A DNA stretch of 64,000 nt, taken from NCBI GenBank assembly GCA_041746635.1, contig JBGTGQ010000054.1:1-64000 (forward strand). The letters run 5' to 3'. Made by a program: the position numbers and the translations under genes. Positions 1 to 8,849 of the stretch are shown piece by piece. Below the pieces are notes generated by a model. That model ran no database searches. It saw nothing but the letters and a program-made list of their open reading frames with translations, and was not told where the DNA came from. The DNA comes from CAMASH01 sp041746635 (lineage in GTDB: Bacteria > Verrucomicrobiota > Verrucomicrobiia > Chthoniobacterales > Terrimicrobiaceae). Numbering within the stretch: position 1 is the first letter of the stretch; the number at the start of each line of letters is the position of its first letter.

Positions 1-104
1 CAAAAAGCCCTGCGGGTAGGAATGGCCAACCGCCGCTTTTCCCTTTGTCAAGCCTATGTGTAACATCTTCTCTGTCTTTCTGTCACTTAGCCTAAACTTT
101 TTAA

Positions 105-758
105 CCTTATCTCTCACCCCTTTTTCAGACAGGCTCTAAGCCAGCCAGTATAACTGTAAACTGGACAACGACAGATGCTTCGGTTAGTCCAGCAAGTGGA
201 TCGACTGTCACCCTTACTGCCCCAGAAACTGCAAAATCACCGAAGCTAACTGCTGCTTTCAAGGGAATATCCAAAGATACAACTTTCACAGTGGTTGCGC
301 CTAGTTCGGTTTACATTGATAAAACTTCTGAAAGCAATACGGCCACATCTAGCTTTTTACGAGTTGTTACTACAGCGGACTGGTATATCGGCCCAGAAGA
401 TGTTAACTTTTCGAAGATTAAAATCGCGGAGCAAACATGCACCGGTGTTGCGTCGGGCTACCTGTCTGGGAAAAATGGGGAAGTCCACACGCCAGGCGTC
501 GCTCTTCAGGTGACAAGCTCTATGACTGCAGGCAAAGGGTGGAAATGTAGTGGATACGACAACATTTCAACGGGCTCCTATCCGCCTGCGTATTCTCCTG
601 GTGCTTTCAAGTGGGCAATTCCGTGGAGTTACGAGATAAACGGAAATTCATATCCATTTGCCACAGTGGATCACGAAGAGAAGGTAACAATAAATTCCGG
701 AAAAGCCACGTTGACCCTGACAAAAAAACAACTGAGTTCCCAAGCCGTTCAACCTTAG
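105..758 (+). pseudogene. Start-less Ig-like secreted protein fragment
   Basis: The frame is open from a stop at 102 to the TAA at 758, but has no ATG, GTG, TTG or CTG before a GTG at 291. The coding-like sequence clearly begins earlier: around 126-290 it encodes an Ig-like beta-sandwich pattern (SITVNWTTTDASVSPASGS, then TAAFKGISKDTTFTV). The gene therefore appears to have lost its 5' end, or its start lies in another frame upstream. The C-terminal part (from about 380) is rich in Ser, Thr, Gly and aromatic residues, as in extracellular proteins. It resembles in character the small secreted proteins that follow the YD-like genes at 16.7-17.7 kb, so it may be the tail of a third such cluster (inference). 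No function is assigned. Confidence 0.5.
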
Positions 759-764
759 CTCATC

Positions 765-1397
765 ATGAAATACAAAATATACATTCTATCAGCGCACGTC
801 GCGCTATTTTTTATCGGCTTCTCAAATTTAGCACATGCAGGTAACGCTTTCAGTGATGTGAAAGAATTTGTTGAGCAAAACCAAGGCAAAAAAAATGTTT
901 CGTTAACTGAAATCGAACAGCTTAGAAAAATGATTGTAGATACCTCTGCAGGATTGCAAATTAAGGAAAACAGTTCTTCTCAAGTTGAATATTTGAATTC
1001 AATTCTACTTGCGATACAGTTAGTCAACCTAAACCGTGACCCTGGTTTTGATTTTAGCAAACTTCCTGCGGCCAATGTTCTTCCTCCCGCCGGAGTTATG
1101 GCGTCATCTGGAGCTGATCCAAAAAGTATCACAGATCCCATAAAGCGCCAAGAATATGAGGCTGCAATCGCTGCGAACAGAGCATATGCAGAAGTCTATG
1201 AAAAGCAGTCAAAATTAAACGAGCTTTATGAAAAATTGCTCATGCAATATAGTGCAGTCGTAAAAAGCGGGCTCGATCCATCCGTTGCTTCGCAGATTTA
1301 CGAAAAAATCAATGTTTTTTTTCCAGATGACGCTGGCAACAGGCAGGTGAGGGATATTTTGATTCGGCGGACGTCCACTCCTGATGCGTCACACTGA
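765..1397 (+). CDS. Secreted helical protein of unknown function
   Basis: A 210-residue protein with a typical signal peptide (residues 1-25, hydrophobic core VALFFIGFSNLAHA, cleavage after AHA). The mature part is largely helical and charged, with a likely coiled stretch around residues 125-165 (YEAAIAANRAYAEVYEKQ, then KLNELYEKLL). It starts 6 nt after the stop of the Ig-like frame, so the two are probably co-transcribed. Base composition is A/T-richer than the large operon downstream. I do not recognise the family. It could be a periplasmic partner of the upstream fragment. Confidence 0.7.
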   Translation: MKYKIYILSAHVALFFIGFSNLAHAGNAFSDVKEFVEQNQGKKNVSLTEIEQLRKMIVDTSAGLQIKENSSSQVEYLNSILLAIQLVNLNRDPGFDFSKLPAANVLPPAGVMASSGADPKSITDPIKRQEYEAAIAANRAYAEVYEKQSKLNELYEKLLMQYSAVVKSGLDPSVASQIYEKINVFFPDDAGNRQVRDILIRRTSTPDASH

Positions 1398-1592
1398 GTA
1401 TCTTTGCGGCGAATTTCAGTCCAGAAGGAATAGAAATCCAAAATGTTTGCCTGTGCAATGAAGTCCTCACTTTAGGAGGTTGCGACCGGTTTTCACGCAC
1501 AAATACTCAGAAGGCACTATTCGGGGACTCTCACAAATGTTCGATGCGCTCTCTTCTTGAATTTTTTGCGCGGCTTCTCCAGAGTCCCAGCG

Positions 1593-2063
1593 ATGCAGGC
1601 AAATCAGCCAAGTGAACCATCCGGGAGTCCGGTTATATCGCCGTTTTCCGATACGGAGAGTCATGCCTTCCAGAAACGAGGCAAGAGTCGTGTCGGTCTT
1701 TGGATCACTTTGGCTGTCGTCGTTTGTTTGATAGCCGCAGTAGCGGGCTTCTTCCTTGTCCGCTATCTCAATGACCCTTTACGGACCCTGGAAGAGTTCC
1801 CGGTCGCCAAATACATGGATAGCTACAAGGCTCTCGCTGGCTCCAAGTTTCAGGGCAGTCTTCGGGTAGAAAACGACTTGGGCTGGAAGGAGGGCGTTGG
1901 GCGCATCATGGTTTTCTCCCTTCGTGACGATCCGCGTCCGATCGTTGTCATGATCCCGCCGAGCCTCGCCGAAATATATTTTACCAAGGGCCAAGCCTAT
2001 CAAGCGGAGCTTGAGGTGAAAGAAGGAGGATTGATTTATGCGAATTCCATTCGGAAAAATTAG
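1593..2063 (+). CDS. Bitopic membrane protein with small soluble domain
   Basis: About 156 residues from the ATG at 1593; a TTG 36 nt upstream is a less likely start. A polar N-terminal tail is followed by a basic patch and one strong membrane segment (VGLWITLAVVVCLIAAVAGF, about residues 40-60). A roughly 90-residue outside domain follows, with alternating beta-like strands (FQGSLRVENDLGWK; GRIMVFSLRDD; YQAELEVKEGGLIYANS). That pattern suggests an OB-like or small beta-barrel fold, but no family is recognised. It overlaps the next gene by 26 nt and opens the dense run that continues to about 15 kb. It is likely an envelope component acting with the downstream repeat protein and ABC transporter. 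Confidence 0.6.
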   Translation: MQANQPSEPSGSPVISPFSDTESHAFQKRGKSRVGLWITLAVVVCLIAAVAGFFLVRYLNDPLRTLEEFPVAKYMDSYKALAGSKFQGSLRVENDLGWKEGVGRIMVFSLRDDPRPIVVMIPPSLAEIYFTKGQAYQAELEVKEGGLIYANSIRKN

Positions 2064-3993
2064 CGCCGCAGTTTTTGCGGCCAGTTCAATGGCTTGGGCA
2101 CAAGAAGCTTCGCCGCCACCGGCGGAAGTCGCCCCACCGGCTGCGATTCCTCCGAACTCAGATGGGCAGCAAAACGCCGCCAATGCTGCCACCGGAGCAG
2201 CGGACAAAAGCGATACGTCCGCTGCGCTGGACTACCTGATGAATCGGAAACCCCAGGACGGAACGGCAGGCAAGCAGGCTCTCGATGCTGGAAAACGAAC
2301 CGAGGCCAAGGCGATTGCCGAGGACGCTGTTGGGATTCCCCGGAATGAAGACCCGGAAACGAGGGCGAGATTCGAGCGGTATCTTGGGATGGCCCCCGTT
2401 CCACAAGAAACCCTCGACGAGTATTTCGCCAAGATGAGGGTGGTTTCCACGCTGTTGCGTGACAACCAGCTTTTCCCGGCCTGGAAGCAACTCCACGAGT
2501 TGGCTGATTACACCATCATTGATGCCGGAATCAGCCGCGAACTGGCCAACCGCGTCGAATCGATTTGGAACACCGACCGCGCCACGGTCAACTTGGATCG
2601 GAAGAATGAGCAAATTCGCAAAGATGTAAAAACCGCGAATCGCAATGCGGACATGATCTCCACTCAGGTCATGGACCAAGACATCGAAAATCAGCGCCGT
2701 TTGAATCAGGGCCAGCGCCGGGATCAACAGCAGGGTGGCCAACAACAAAATTTACCGAATGGCGGTGTCCCCATGGCACCGACCGGCGGGGGCACCACGG
2801 TTCAGCCCAGCGTTGCCGGTCTCGAAGGGAAACTTCAACTGACGGAGGAATACCTTCGCTCGCTCGAACTCAAAGCCAAAATAAAGCTCAATGAATTTCG
2901 GCAGGAAAAATTGGTCGAGCAGGCCAAGGCCGACTTTTCCGAATATATTTCTACTTTGTTCGACAGTGGACGCCTGAATCACGTTGTCCTTGCCGCCGAT
3001 TTCTACCGGAAGGTTTTCCAGGAAGGCGAGTACCCGGCGGACATGGCCAAACAGGTGAATGCCTCTCTGGAAATCAATCGGGATGTTCAGTCGTCCGTCG
3101 AGGTTTTCAAATATAAGGCGGATCGAGGCCAGCTTGCCGGGGCCAGTGACAGTCTCCAAAAAGCATTTATGGTCAGCGAACTCAACCCGGCTGTGCTCGG
3201 ACTGGACCGCTCGCTTAAAGAGAAAGTTGCCGACTTCATCGCTGGCCTCGACCAAATGCGGAATTTGATTGAAGCCCGTGATTTCGGCAATTTGGAATCT
3301 CTCCTTCAAGGCATCAAGAAATCTGCCACGGATTTCGACACCACCAAACCCATGGCCATCGTCAATGCGGTGAAGCTGGAGAGCAAAATGCGCCTCGGCA
3401 AAGCGAAACTGGCCGCACAACAAGGCGACCTCAAACTTGCGATGGAGGAATTTCAGGCTGCCGCCGAAGCGTGGCCGGGCAATCCCGATTTGGAAGACAA
3501 GGCATTATCATTCTTCGACACTCAGGACATAAAATCTCAATCCTTGGTGGAATTCGACCGATTGGTTGAAGAGCAAAACTACCGCGCCATTTTCGACAAA
3601 CAATTGGGCTTTGCTCCGGCAATCAAAGGCGATCCGAAACGTGAAGAGGCTTTGAAAACCGCCCTCCTTGCCATCAAAGACGCGGAAGTCGCATCCGAGA
3701 AGGCCAACGTCATGATGATGAATGGCGACTCTTTCGGAGCTTGGGAAACCATCGAGCTTGCGGCGGTCAACCTGCCCGATGACAAAAAGCTCAACAAGCT
3801 GCGGGCGGACCTTGCGGGCCGTAGCGCCGAGTTTGTATCAGCCGTAAACAAGGCGCGGGATGCAGAGGGACGCAATGAAGTGGGATACAGTCTCACTTGG
3901 TATGTGAATGCCCAGCGACAATACCCAGCCAGCCAGATCGCCAATCAAGGCATCGACCGTCTGAGCAAGCAATTGCTTGGGACGAAGATGTGA
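2038..3993 (+). CDS. Secreted 651-aa helical repeat protein
   Basis: The N-terminus is a signal peptide (residues 1-21, ISAAVFAASSMAWAQ). After it comes a Pro/Ala-rich low-complexity stretch and a long alpha-helical body with TPR-like or SEL-like character (for example QGDLKLAMEEFQAAAEAWPG and ANVMMMNGDSFGAWETIELA). A Gln/Gly-rich linker lies near residues 225-260. It overlaps the upstream membrane protein by 26 nt and is followed 21 nt later by the ABC transporter, so translational coupling is likely. Helical solenoids of this kind usually act as protein-binding scaffolds. A periplasmic scaffold for the export and surface genes of this operon is the best guess, and is inference only. Confidence 0.65.
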   Translation: MRIPFGKISAAVFAASSMAWAQEASPPPAEVAPPAAIPPNSDGQQNAANAATGAADKSDTSAALDYLMNRKPQDGTAGKQALDAGKRTEAKAIAEDAVGIPRNEDPETRARFERYLGMAPVPQETLDEYFAKMRVVSTLLRDNQLFPAWKQLHELADYTIIDAGISRELANRVESIWNTDRATVNLDRKNEQIRKDVKTANRNADMISTQVMDQDIENQRRLNQGQRRDQQQGGQQQNLPNGGVPMAPTGGGTTVQPSVAGLEGKLQLTEEYLRSLELKAKIKLNEFRQEKLVEQAKADFSEYISTLFDSGRLNHVVLAADFYRKVFQEGEYPADMAKQVNASLEINRDVQSSVEVFKYKADRGQLAGASDSLQKAFMVSELNPAVLGLDRSLKEKVADFIAGLDQMRNLIEARDFGNLESLLQGIKKSATDFDTTKPMAIVNAVKLESKMRLGKAKLAAQQGDLKLAMEEFQAAAEAWPGNPDLEDKALSFFDTQDIKSQSLVEFDRLVEEQNYRAIFDKQLGFAPAIKGDPKREEALKTALLAIKDAEVASEKANVMMMNGDSFGAWETIELAAVNLPDDKKLNKLRADLAGRSAEFVSAVNKARDAEGRNEVGYSLTWYVNAQRQYPASQIANQGIDRLSKQLLGTKM

Positions 3994-4014
3994 CGGGAAA
4001 ATGGGACCGACCGG

Positions 4015-5706
4015 ATGGCCTGCGCAATTAGTGTCCGCAATCTTTCGATCACCGTCCGGGAAAAGCGTCGAATCAAGACGCTTCTCTCCAACGTTAATTT
4101 CGAGGTCGAGAGAGGGAAGTTTATCGCCGTCATTGGCGCGTCTGGCTGTGGAAAAAGCACGTTGATCAAATCGCTGGCCGGATTGATCGAACCTTCATCC
4201 GGGCAGATTCATTTCGCGGACCAGACCGTTCAAGACCTCAACGAGCATTTACCGCTCGCGGTTGGCTACCTTCCTCAGTTCGGGGCATTTCACGAACAAC
4301 TGACGGTTGAAGAAAATCTGGATACCGCCGCAGCCTTGCGGCTGCCTCGCAAGGTTTCAGAAGATCGAAGACAGGCGTGGATGAACCATATATCCGATCT
4401 CGCGAGAATCGGACCATTCCTTCCCCAAGAATACCGCACCCTATCCGGTGGGCAGATGCGCCGGATGGCTTTGGCCGAGGAATTGATTGGCGACCCAGCC
4501 TTTCTGCTGCTCGATGAATTAACCAGCGGATTGGATGCCTTCTCCGATCAGGAAATGATGACCTGGTTAAAAGACCTCGCGCACAACATGTCAAAAACCG
4601 TGGTTTTGGTCACCCACGCGACTAATAACCTGCATTATTGTGACGCCATCATGTTCCTGCACAAGGGACGCCTCATTCATTACGGCGACTATCAGTCATT
4701 GCTGGATTCTCATGGGGTGACTTCGATTGCCGAACTCTTTGGGATCTATCAAACCCAAGAGCTGGATCTCTCCCCCTTCGATCATGCCTCAGAAGACTCC
4801 CAACCAGCGCACAGGGACGAATCGATTACGATCAAATCGATGCCGCCGCCCAGCGGACTCGTGCAATTTCCAACCCTGCTCGCCCGCCAGGCAAAATTAT
4901 TCTGGCGGGATCGGGGACAAATCGTCCTTCACGTCGCGCTGATTCTGACCTTTCCGTTCCTCGTTGCAGTATTTGCCACTAGCGGTTTGCCGCAGGTGCG
5001 GAGCCAAACGCTTTCCTTGGAGACCAACATTCTCCTTACTCTCCAAGAGCAACTGTTCTATCTCAAGGAGTCGTTTCAGGCTGCATCACTCATTTCCGGG
5101 CTGGCCATGTTCCAGGTGATTCTTCTTACCCTGATCGGGGCGAATAACGGAGCGCGGGAGATTGCCAAGGAACGCGGCATTCTCGCCAAAGAATTGAGAG
5201 CGGGACTATCTCCCACCGCCTATGTCGGAGTAAAATTCCTCCAAATTGCCCTCCTTTGCATGATTCAAGCCTTTTGGATGGCTTGGTTTGTCAAAACTAT
5301 CTGTGGGTTTCCGGGGAATCTCCTCGATCAATTTGCGATTCTGTTCGCTACCACGCTCGCCATGAGCACGACCTGTTTGGCGATTTCCGCCGCCTCACCG
5401 TCGCCCGAACGAGCGTCGCTGCTGGCGATCTACCTCGTGGGCTTTCAACTCCCGCTTTCCGGCGCTGCGCTGGCTCTGCCCGATTGGCTGAGCACGATTT
5501 GTCGTCCTTTCATTGCCGCGTATTGGGGATGGAGCGGATATTTGCAGACCTTTCGCGACACCCGGTATTTTGACATCGTTCGCCAGTCCAGCGAGACATG
5601 GGTGGCTCCCTATGCCCTGGGAATGTCTGTGCTGGGGGTTCATGTGCTGTTGGCACTCGTGGCAGCGATTTTCCTCACCGCATCTGTGAAACGGAGGACG
5701 GAATGA
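4015..5706 (+). CDS. ABC transporter, ATPase fused to ABC-2 membrane domain (ABCG-like)
   Basis: A 563-residue half transporter with the nucleotide-binding domain first. Visible motifs are Walker A GASGCGKST (residues 41-49), Q-loop region LPQFGAFHEQ, signature LSGGQMRRM (about 143), Walker B FLLLDELTSGLD (about 163-174) and the H-loop in LVTHATN (about 199). The C-terminal half (about residue 300 on) holds six probable membrane segments of ABC-2 type, ending near ALVAAIFLTASVKRR. This order is that of the eukaryotic-like ABCG family and of some bacterial exporters. The substrate is unknown; the glycosyltransferase and ligase genes downstream suggest a polysaccharide, lipid-linked or peptide cargo. 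Its stop overlaps the next start (ATGA). Confidence 0.88.
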   Translation: MACAISVRNLSITVREKRRIKTLLSNVNFEVERGKFIAVIGASGCGKSTLIKSLAGLIEPSSGQIHFADQTVQDLNEHLPLAVGYLPQFGAFHEQLTVEENLDTAAALRLPRKVSEDRRQAWMNHISDLARIGPFLPQEYRTLSGGQMRRMALAEELIGDPAFLLLDELTSGLDAFSDQEMMTWLKDLAHNMSKTVVLVTHATNNLHYCDAIMFLHKGRLIHYGDYQSLLDSHGVTSIAELFGIYQTQELDLSPFDHASEDSQPAHRDESITIKSMPPPSGLVQFPTLLARQAKLFWRDRGQIVLHVALILTFPFLVAVFATSGLPQVRSQTLSLETNILLTLQEQLFYLKESFQAASLISGLAMFQVILLTLIGANNGAREIAKERGILAKELRAGLSPTAYVGVKFLQIALLCMIQAFWMAWFVKTICGFPGNLLDQFAILFATTLAMSTTCLAISAASPSPERASLLAIYLVGFQLPLSGAALALPDWLSTICRPFIAAYWGWSGYLQTFRDTRYFDIVRQSSETWVAPYALGMSVLGVHVLLALVAAIFLTASVKRRTE

Positions 5707-6524
5707 AACTGGCGGGAGCAATATTTTTGTCGGGCATTGTCTGGGCGAACGCTGCCGAGAAATTCGAGACTTTGCGGCTGGAGCCCGCACCCCACATGAC
5801 AAGGGCTGACCTCCATCAAGTCGAAACGGTAAAAAATCCGAAGGCCATTCTCATTCTATGTCCGGGAGTCAATGGCAATGGAGAAGGGTTGATTCGTTCG
5901 CGCAAATGGGTCGAATTTGCCAAGGCAAATCAACTTGGACTCGTTGGCCTCTCGTTTGCCTCTTCTATCAGTGCCATCAATGACGGGACTGGATATTACT
6001 ATGTTGAAAACGGCTCCGGCGAACTCCTGCTTAAAGGGATTCGGAAACTTTTCGGTCGCGATTTGCCCCTTCTCCTTTACGGCACCTCCGGTGGGGCACA
6101 CTTTACGAGTCGCTTTGTCGAATGGAATCCCAAGCGAGTCTTAACGTGGACGGCATATTCAGCCGGGTGGTGGGATGAACCCGAGAAGTCCGGGGACACT
6201 CCCCCTGGAATTGTGGCCTGCGGGGATGAAGATCATCGATACGGCGCTTCCTTGATCTATTTCAAGCAAGGGCGAGCGGTGGGAAAGCCATGGCTTTGGA
6301 TCAGCCTTCCACGCACGGGCCACACCGGATCACCCGGACTGGATCAATTCGTCATGAATTACTTTACGGCGATTTTGCAGAACCGGGTTGCGGACTCTGC
6401 TTTTTTGGACATCGACCGAAAAGTCGTGGTCTCAGAAACCGAGGCCAAAACCTATCCATCGCTGACCGCGTGGCTCCCAACTCAGCAACTTCTGGATGAA
6501 TGGAGGACGATCCATGGACAGTAA
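5703..6524 (+). CDS. Secreted alpha/beta-hydrolase (esterase-like)
   Basis: The chosen ATG at 5703 overlaps the ABC transporter stop (ATGA) and gives 273 residues with a clean signal peptide (MKLAGAIFLSGIVWANAAEK); a longer in-frame reading inside the upstream gene is rejected. The catalytic elements of a serine hydrolase are visible: nucleophile elbow GTSGG (Ser about 128), an acidic loop CGDEDH (about 173) and GHTGSPG with the His (about 207). This resembles PHB-depolymerase, LpqC or dienelactone-hydrolase-like enzymes. It probably acts in the periplasm or at the surface. The substrate cannot be read from the sequence. The following gene carries a second, related hydrolase domain, so the operon has two such enzymes. 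Confidence 0.8.
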   Translation: MKLAGAIFLSGIVWANAAEKFETLRLEPAPHMTRADLHQVETVKNPKAILILCPGVNGNGEGLIRSRKWVEFAKANQLGLVGLSFASSISAINDGTGYYYVENGSGELLLKGIRKLFGRDLPLLLYGTSGGAHFTSRFVEWNPKRVLTWTAYSAGWWDEPEKSGDTPPGIVACGDEDHRYGASLIYFKQGRAVGKPWLWISLPRTGHTGSPGLDQFVMNYFTAILQNRVADSAFLDIDRKVVVSETEAKTYPSLTAWLPTQQLLDEWRTIHGQ

Positions 6525-6599
6525 ACACCTTCTGAACTGCTTCCCGCGGCGCAGGTCAGGTCATTCTTTGGCTCACTTGATTCCACCCATTGCCCCATT

Positions 6600-8849
6600 A
6601 TGAATGTTTACGTCGTTCAGAATGAAAATGAGCTTGGTCCTTTTTCATGGATCGAGATTTACGTCGGCCTCAAAAAGGGAGAATGGACTTATACCGACAC
6701 GATTCGAATCGATGAGAGCGAGGAGGTTCTTTCCATTGAGGACTCCGGCCTCTGGAACGAAGGCTCCGATGTCGGTCCATTCACATGGGAGGAAATTCTT
6801 TTTCTTCGCAACGAAGGATGCCTTCCGGGTCTGGTTCAGGCAAAAATTGAAGGCGAGGATGATTATTCCACGTTGGAAAGCCTCATTGCCGAAAGACCAC
6901 AGCTTACTTCTGATTTCCCAAGCCAGGATACTCGACCCAAACGAGCCTGGCTTGTCCCTGCGTGCTTGGCCTTGGCTGCACTGGCGATTGTCGCCGGGTT
7001 GGTCGGAGCGTATTTCGGGACCAAGCTTTCTCCCGAGAGCAAACGTGCCGTGGAAACCGTGGCGACACCAGCGATAGAGAATTCTCCAGTGGAGAGCACC
7101 ACAGGTGCGGTCCCCGGAAAGGGCGAATCAACTCTCGCACATTCTGCGGAGGAAATATTGCCGCAGCCAGAGGAGAACCCGGCTGTCGCGGCAGTTCCTA
7201 CCCCCATTCCTGTCGAAAGCCCATCGCCTCCAGCCCCACAGCCAGCGCCGGTATCTGTCCCGCCAACGCCCGTCCAATCCATTGCTCAGGTGTCGCCGTC
7301 CGAACCAAGTCCGTCCCCGAAATCCGCGCCTTCTGCCGAAAAGCAGGAACCTAGTCCCACGCCAGCACCCAAGCTCGCAGAAGCCAAACCAACACCGACT
7401 CCTGCCGGGAAAATCATCGCGAACTTTTTCACCATTCGATCCATCAAATACCTTAAGCGAGAACCGCGTGATGGAATTGGAGTCTGGAGTTTTGAAGAGA
7501 TCAAAAATAAACTCAAGCCTGACGAATTCCAAGAGTGTCTTGAGGTGGGCGTCTCCGTCGCGGAAAATTTCCGCTCCGACCAAACCTTGGCTGTTGCCCA
7601 CTTTTTCGACGCCGACGACAAGCTGGTTTTCACGCACAAAACACCGTCGAAGGCCGGTAAAAAATCAGACCGAAGTCACTTCGCGATGCCTGTTCTTTTC
7701 AAGAGCCAGGAAACCGAGCGCCTTTTCTTCGAGGTGCCCGAATCGATTCGCGATCAAAAATGGAAGGCGGTGGTGGTGTTTGGTGACAAGCACGAAGCGA
7801 AGTCCATCACCTACCCCGCCACAACCAGTGATTTCCGGCTGGTTTATCCCGAAAAGAAGCTTGTGGATGACCGGACTGCTAAGCGAATTGCACGCAAGCC
7901 AGCGATGGACCCGCTCATTGAGTATGTCGTTAAAACCAAAAATCCCAAACAACCGCAAATCACGCTCTTTCTTCGGCCACCGGCTGGCATCAGCGACGCC
8001 AGCGAGGTCGAGGGTGTCATGGCTTTATGCGTGCTCTCGCCCAGCGTAGAAGCACTCAAGCGAGAGCTTCAAAAAGAAGAAATGAGCGGTGATTACAATG
8101 GTCTGCTGGGATTCGCCAACAAGCATAAGCTGGCCATTGTTGCCTGGGGGTCACGCGGCTTTTGGGATGTGGGGCGAAATTACGATGAGCTTGCCAAGGA
8201 GAGAGCCAAAGAAATCGACAAGAATTTTGATATCGTGGCTGACGCATGGGAGCGCGGGGTGAAGGAACTATGCGAAAAATACGGTCTTCCCGACCGAAAC
8301 TTCCTCATCTGGGGCCAGTCGGGTTCGGCGCAGTGGGCCAAGCGGCTCTGCCTTCGAAAACCTGACTATTTTCTCGCCATCCATATCCACGTTCCGAGCA
8401 GTTTTGACCGGCCCACGCCGGAAGCGAGAAAAGTGTTGTGGTGCGTGACAACCGGGGAACTGGAAACCGGATATGAGCGTTCAAAACGCTTCGTTGCTGA
8501 TTGCCAGAAGCTCGGCTACCCCATCGTTTACAAAGCAATTCCGGGCTTGGGCCACGCCGGGCACCCGGACACAGCTGCTCTTGGCTTCAAATTTTTCGAA
8601 TTCGCCCTGACTCAGCGCAAATTGCGCGAAGCGTTTGACGAACAGGAAAAAAGTCGGATGACCGGTTTGATTCAAGAGCAACCCGAGCAAATCCCCCCGT
8701 GGCCGGACATTTTCCAGCATCCCGCATTTTATGCCGATGTCGTAAACCAAGAAATGTTCCCGGCTGAACAAAAAGAAATGATTCCCGAGGGGTTTAGAAT
8801 TTCCCTTCCCAACGAGGATATCGCCAAAATTTGGGGAAAGAGCAAATGA
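6600..8849 (+). CDS. Two GYF_2 domains + membrane segment + alpha/beta-hydrolase domain
   Basis: 749 residues. Residues 1-100 contain two GYF_2-like repeats (GPFSWIEIYVGLKKG near 13-27 and GPFTWEEILFLRNEG near 59-73), a cytoplasmic module frequent in Verrucomicrobiota and Planctomycetota. One membrane segment follows (about 116-140), then a Pro/Ser/Thr-rich spacer (150-275). The outer domain (about 280-700) has a hydrolase-like nucleophile motif GQSGS (Ser about 573) and GLGHAGHPD with the His (about 651). The architecture places a peptide-binding sensor inside the cell and a hydrolase outside. The Ser and His elements match those of the preceding gene, suggesting related folds. The gene overlaps the next by 4 nt (ATGA). 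Confidence 0.8.
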   Translation: MNVYVVQNENELGPFSWIEIYVGLKKGEWTYTDTIRIDESEEVLSIEDSGLWNEGSDVGPFTWEEILFLRNEGCLPGLVQAKIEGEDDYSTLESLIAERPQLTSDFPSQDTRPKRAWLVPACLALAALAIVAGLVGAYFGTKLSPESKRAVETVATPAIENSPVESTTGAVPGKGESTLAHSAEEILPQPEENPAVAAVPTPIPVESPSPPAPQPAPVSVPPTPVQSIAQVSPSEPSPSPKSAPSAEKQEPSPTPAPKLAEAKPTPTPAGKIIANFFTIRSIKYLKREPRDGIGVWSFEEIKNKLKPDEFQECLEVGVSVAENFRSDQTLAVAHFFDADDKLVFTHKTPSKAGKKSDRSHFAMPVLFKSQETERLFFEVPESIRDQKWKAVVVFGDKHEAKSITYPATTSDFRLVYPEKKLVDDRTAKRIARKPAMDPLIEYVVKTKNPKQPQITLFLRPPAGISDASEVEGVMALCVLSPSVEALKRELQKEEMSGDYNGLLGFANKHKLAIVAWGSRGFWDVGRNYDELAKERAKEIDKNFDIVADAWERGVKELCEKYGLPDRNFLIWGQSGSAQWAKRLCLRKPDYFLAIHIHVPSSFDRPTPEARKVLWCVTTGELETGYERSKRFVADCQKLGYPIVYKAIPGLGHAGHPDTAALGFKFFEFALTQRKLREAFDEQEKSRMTGLIQEQPEQIPPWPDIFQHPAFYADVVNQEMFPAEQKEMIPEGFRISLPNEDIAKIWGKSK

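Noticed and set aside
7105..8049. 314-residue second plus-strand frame inside the GYF_2-hydrolase gene
   Set aside because: Arg/Ser/Pro-rich shadow frame over the Pro-rich linker.
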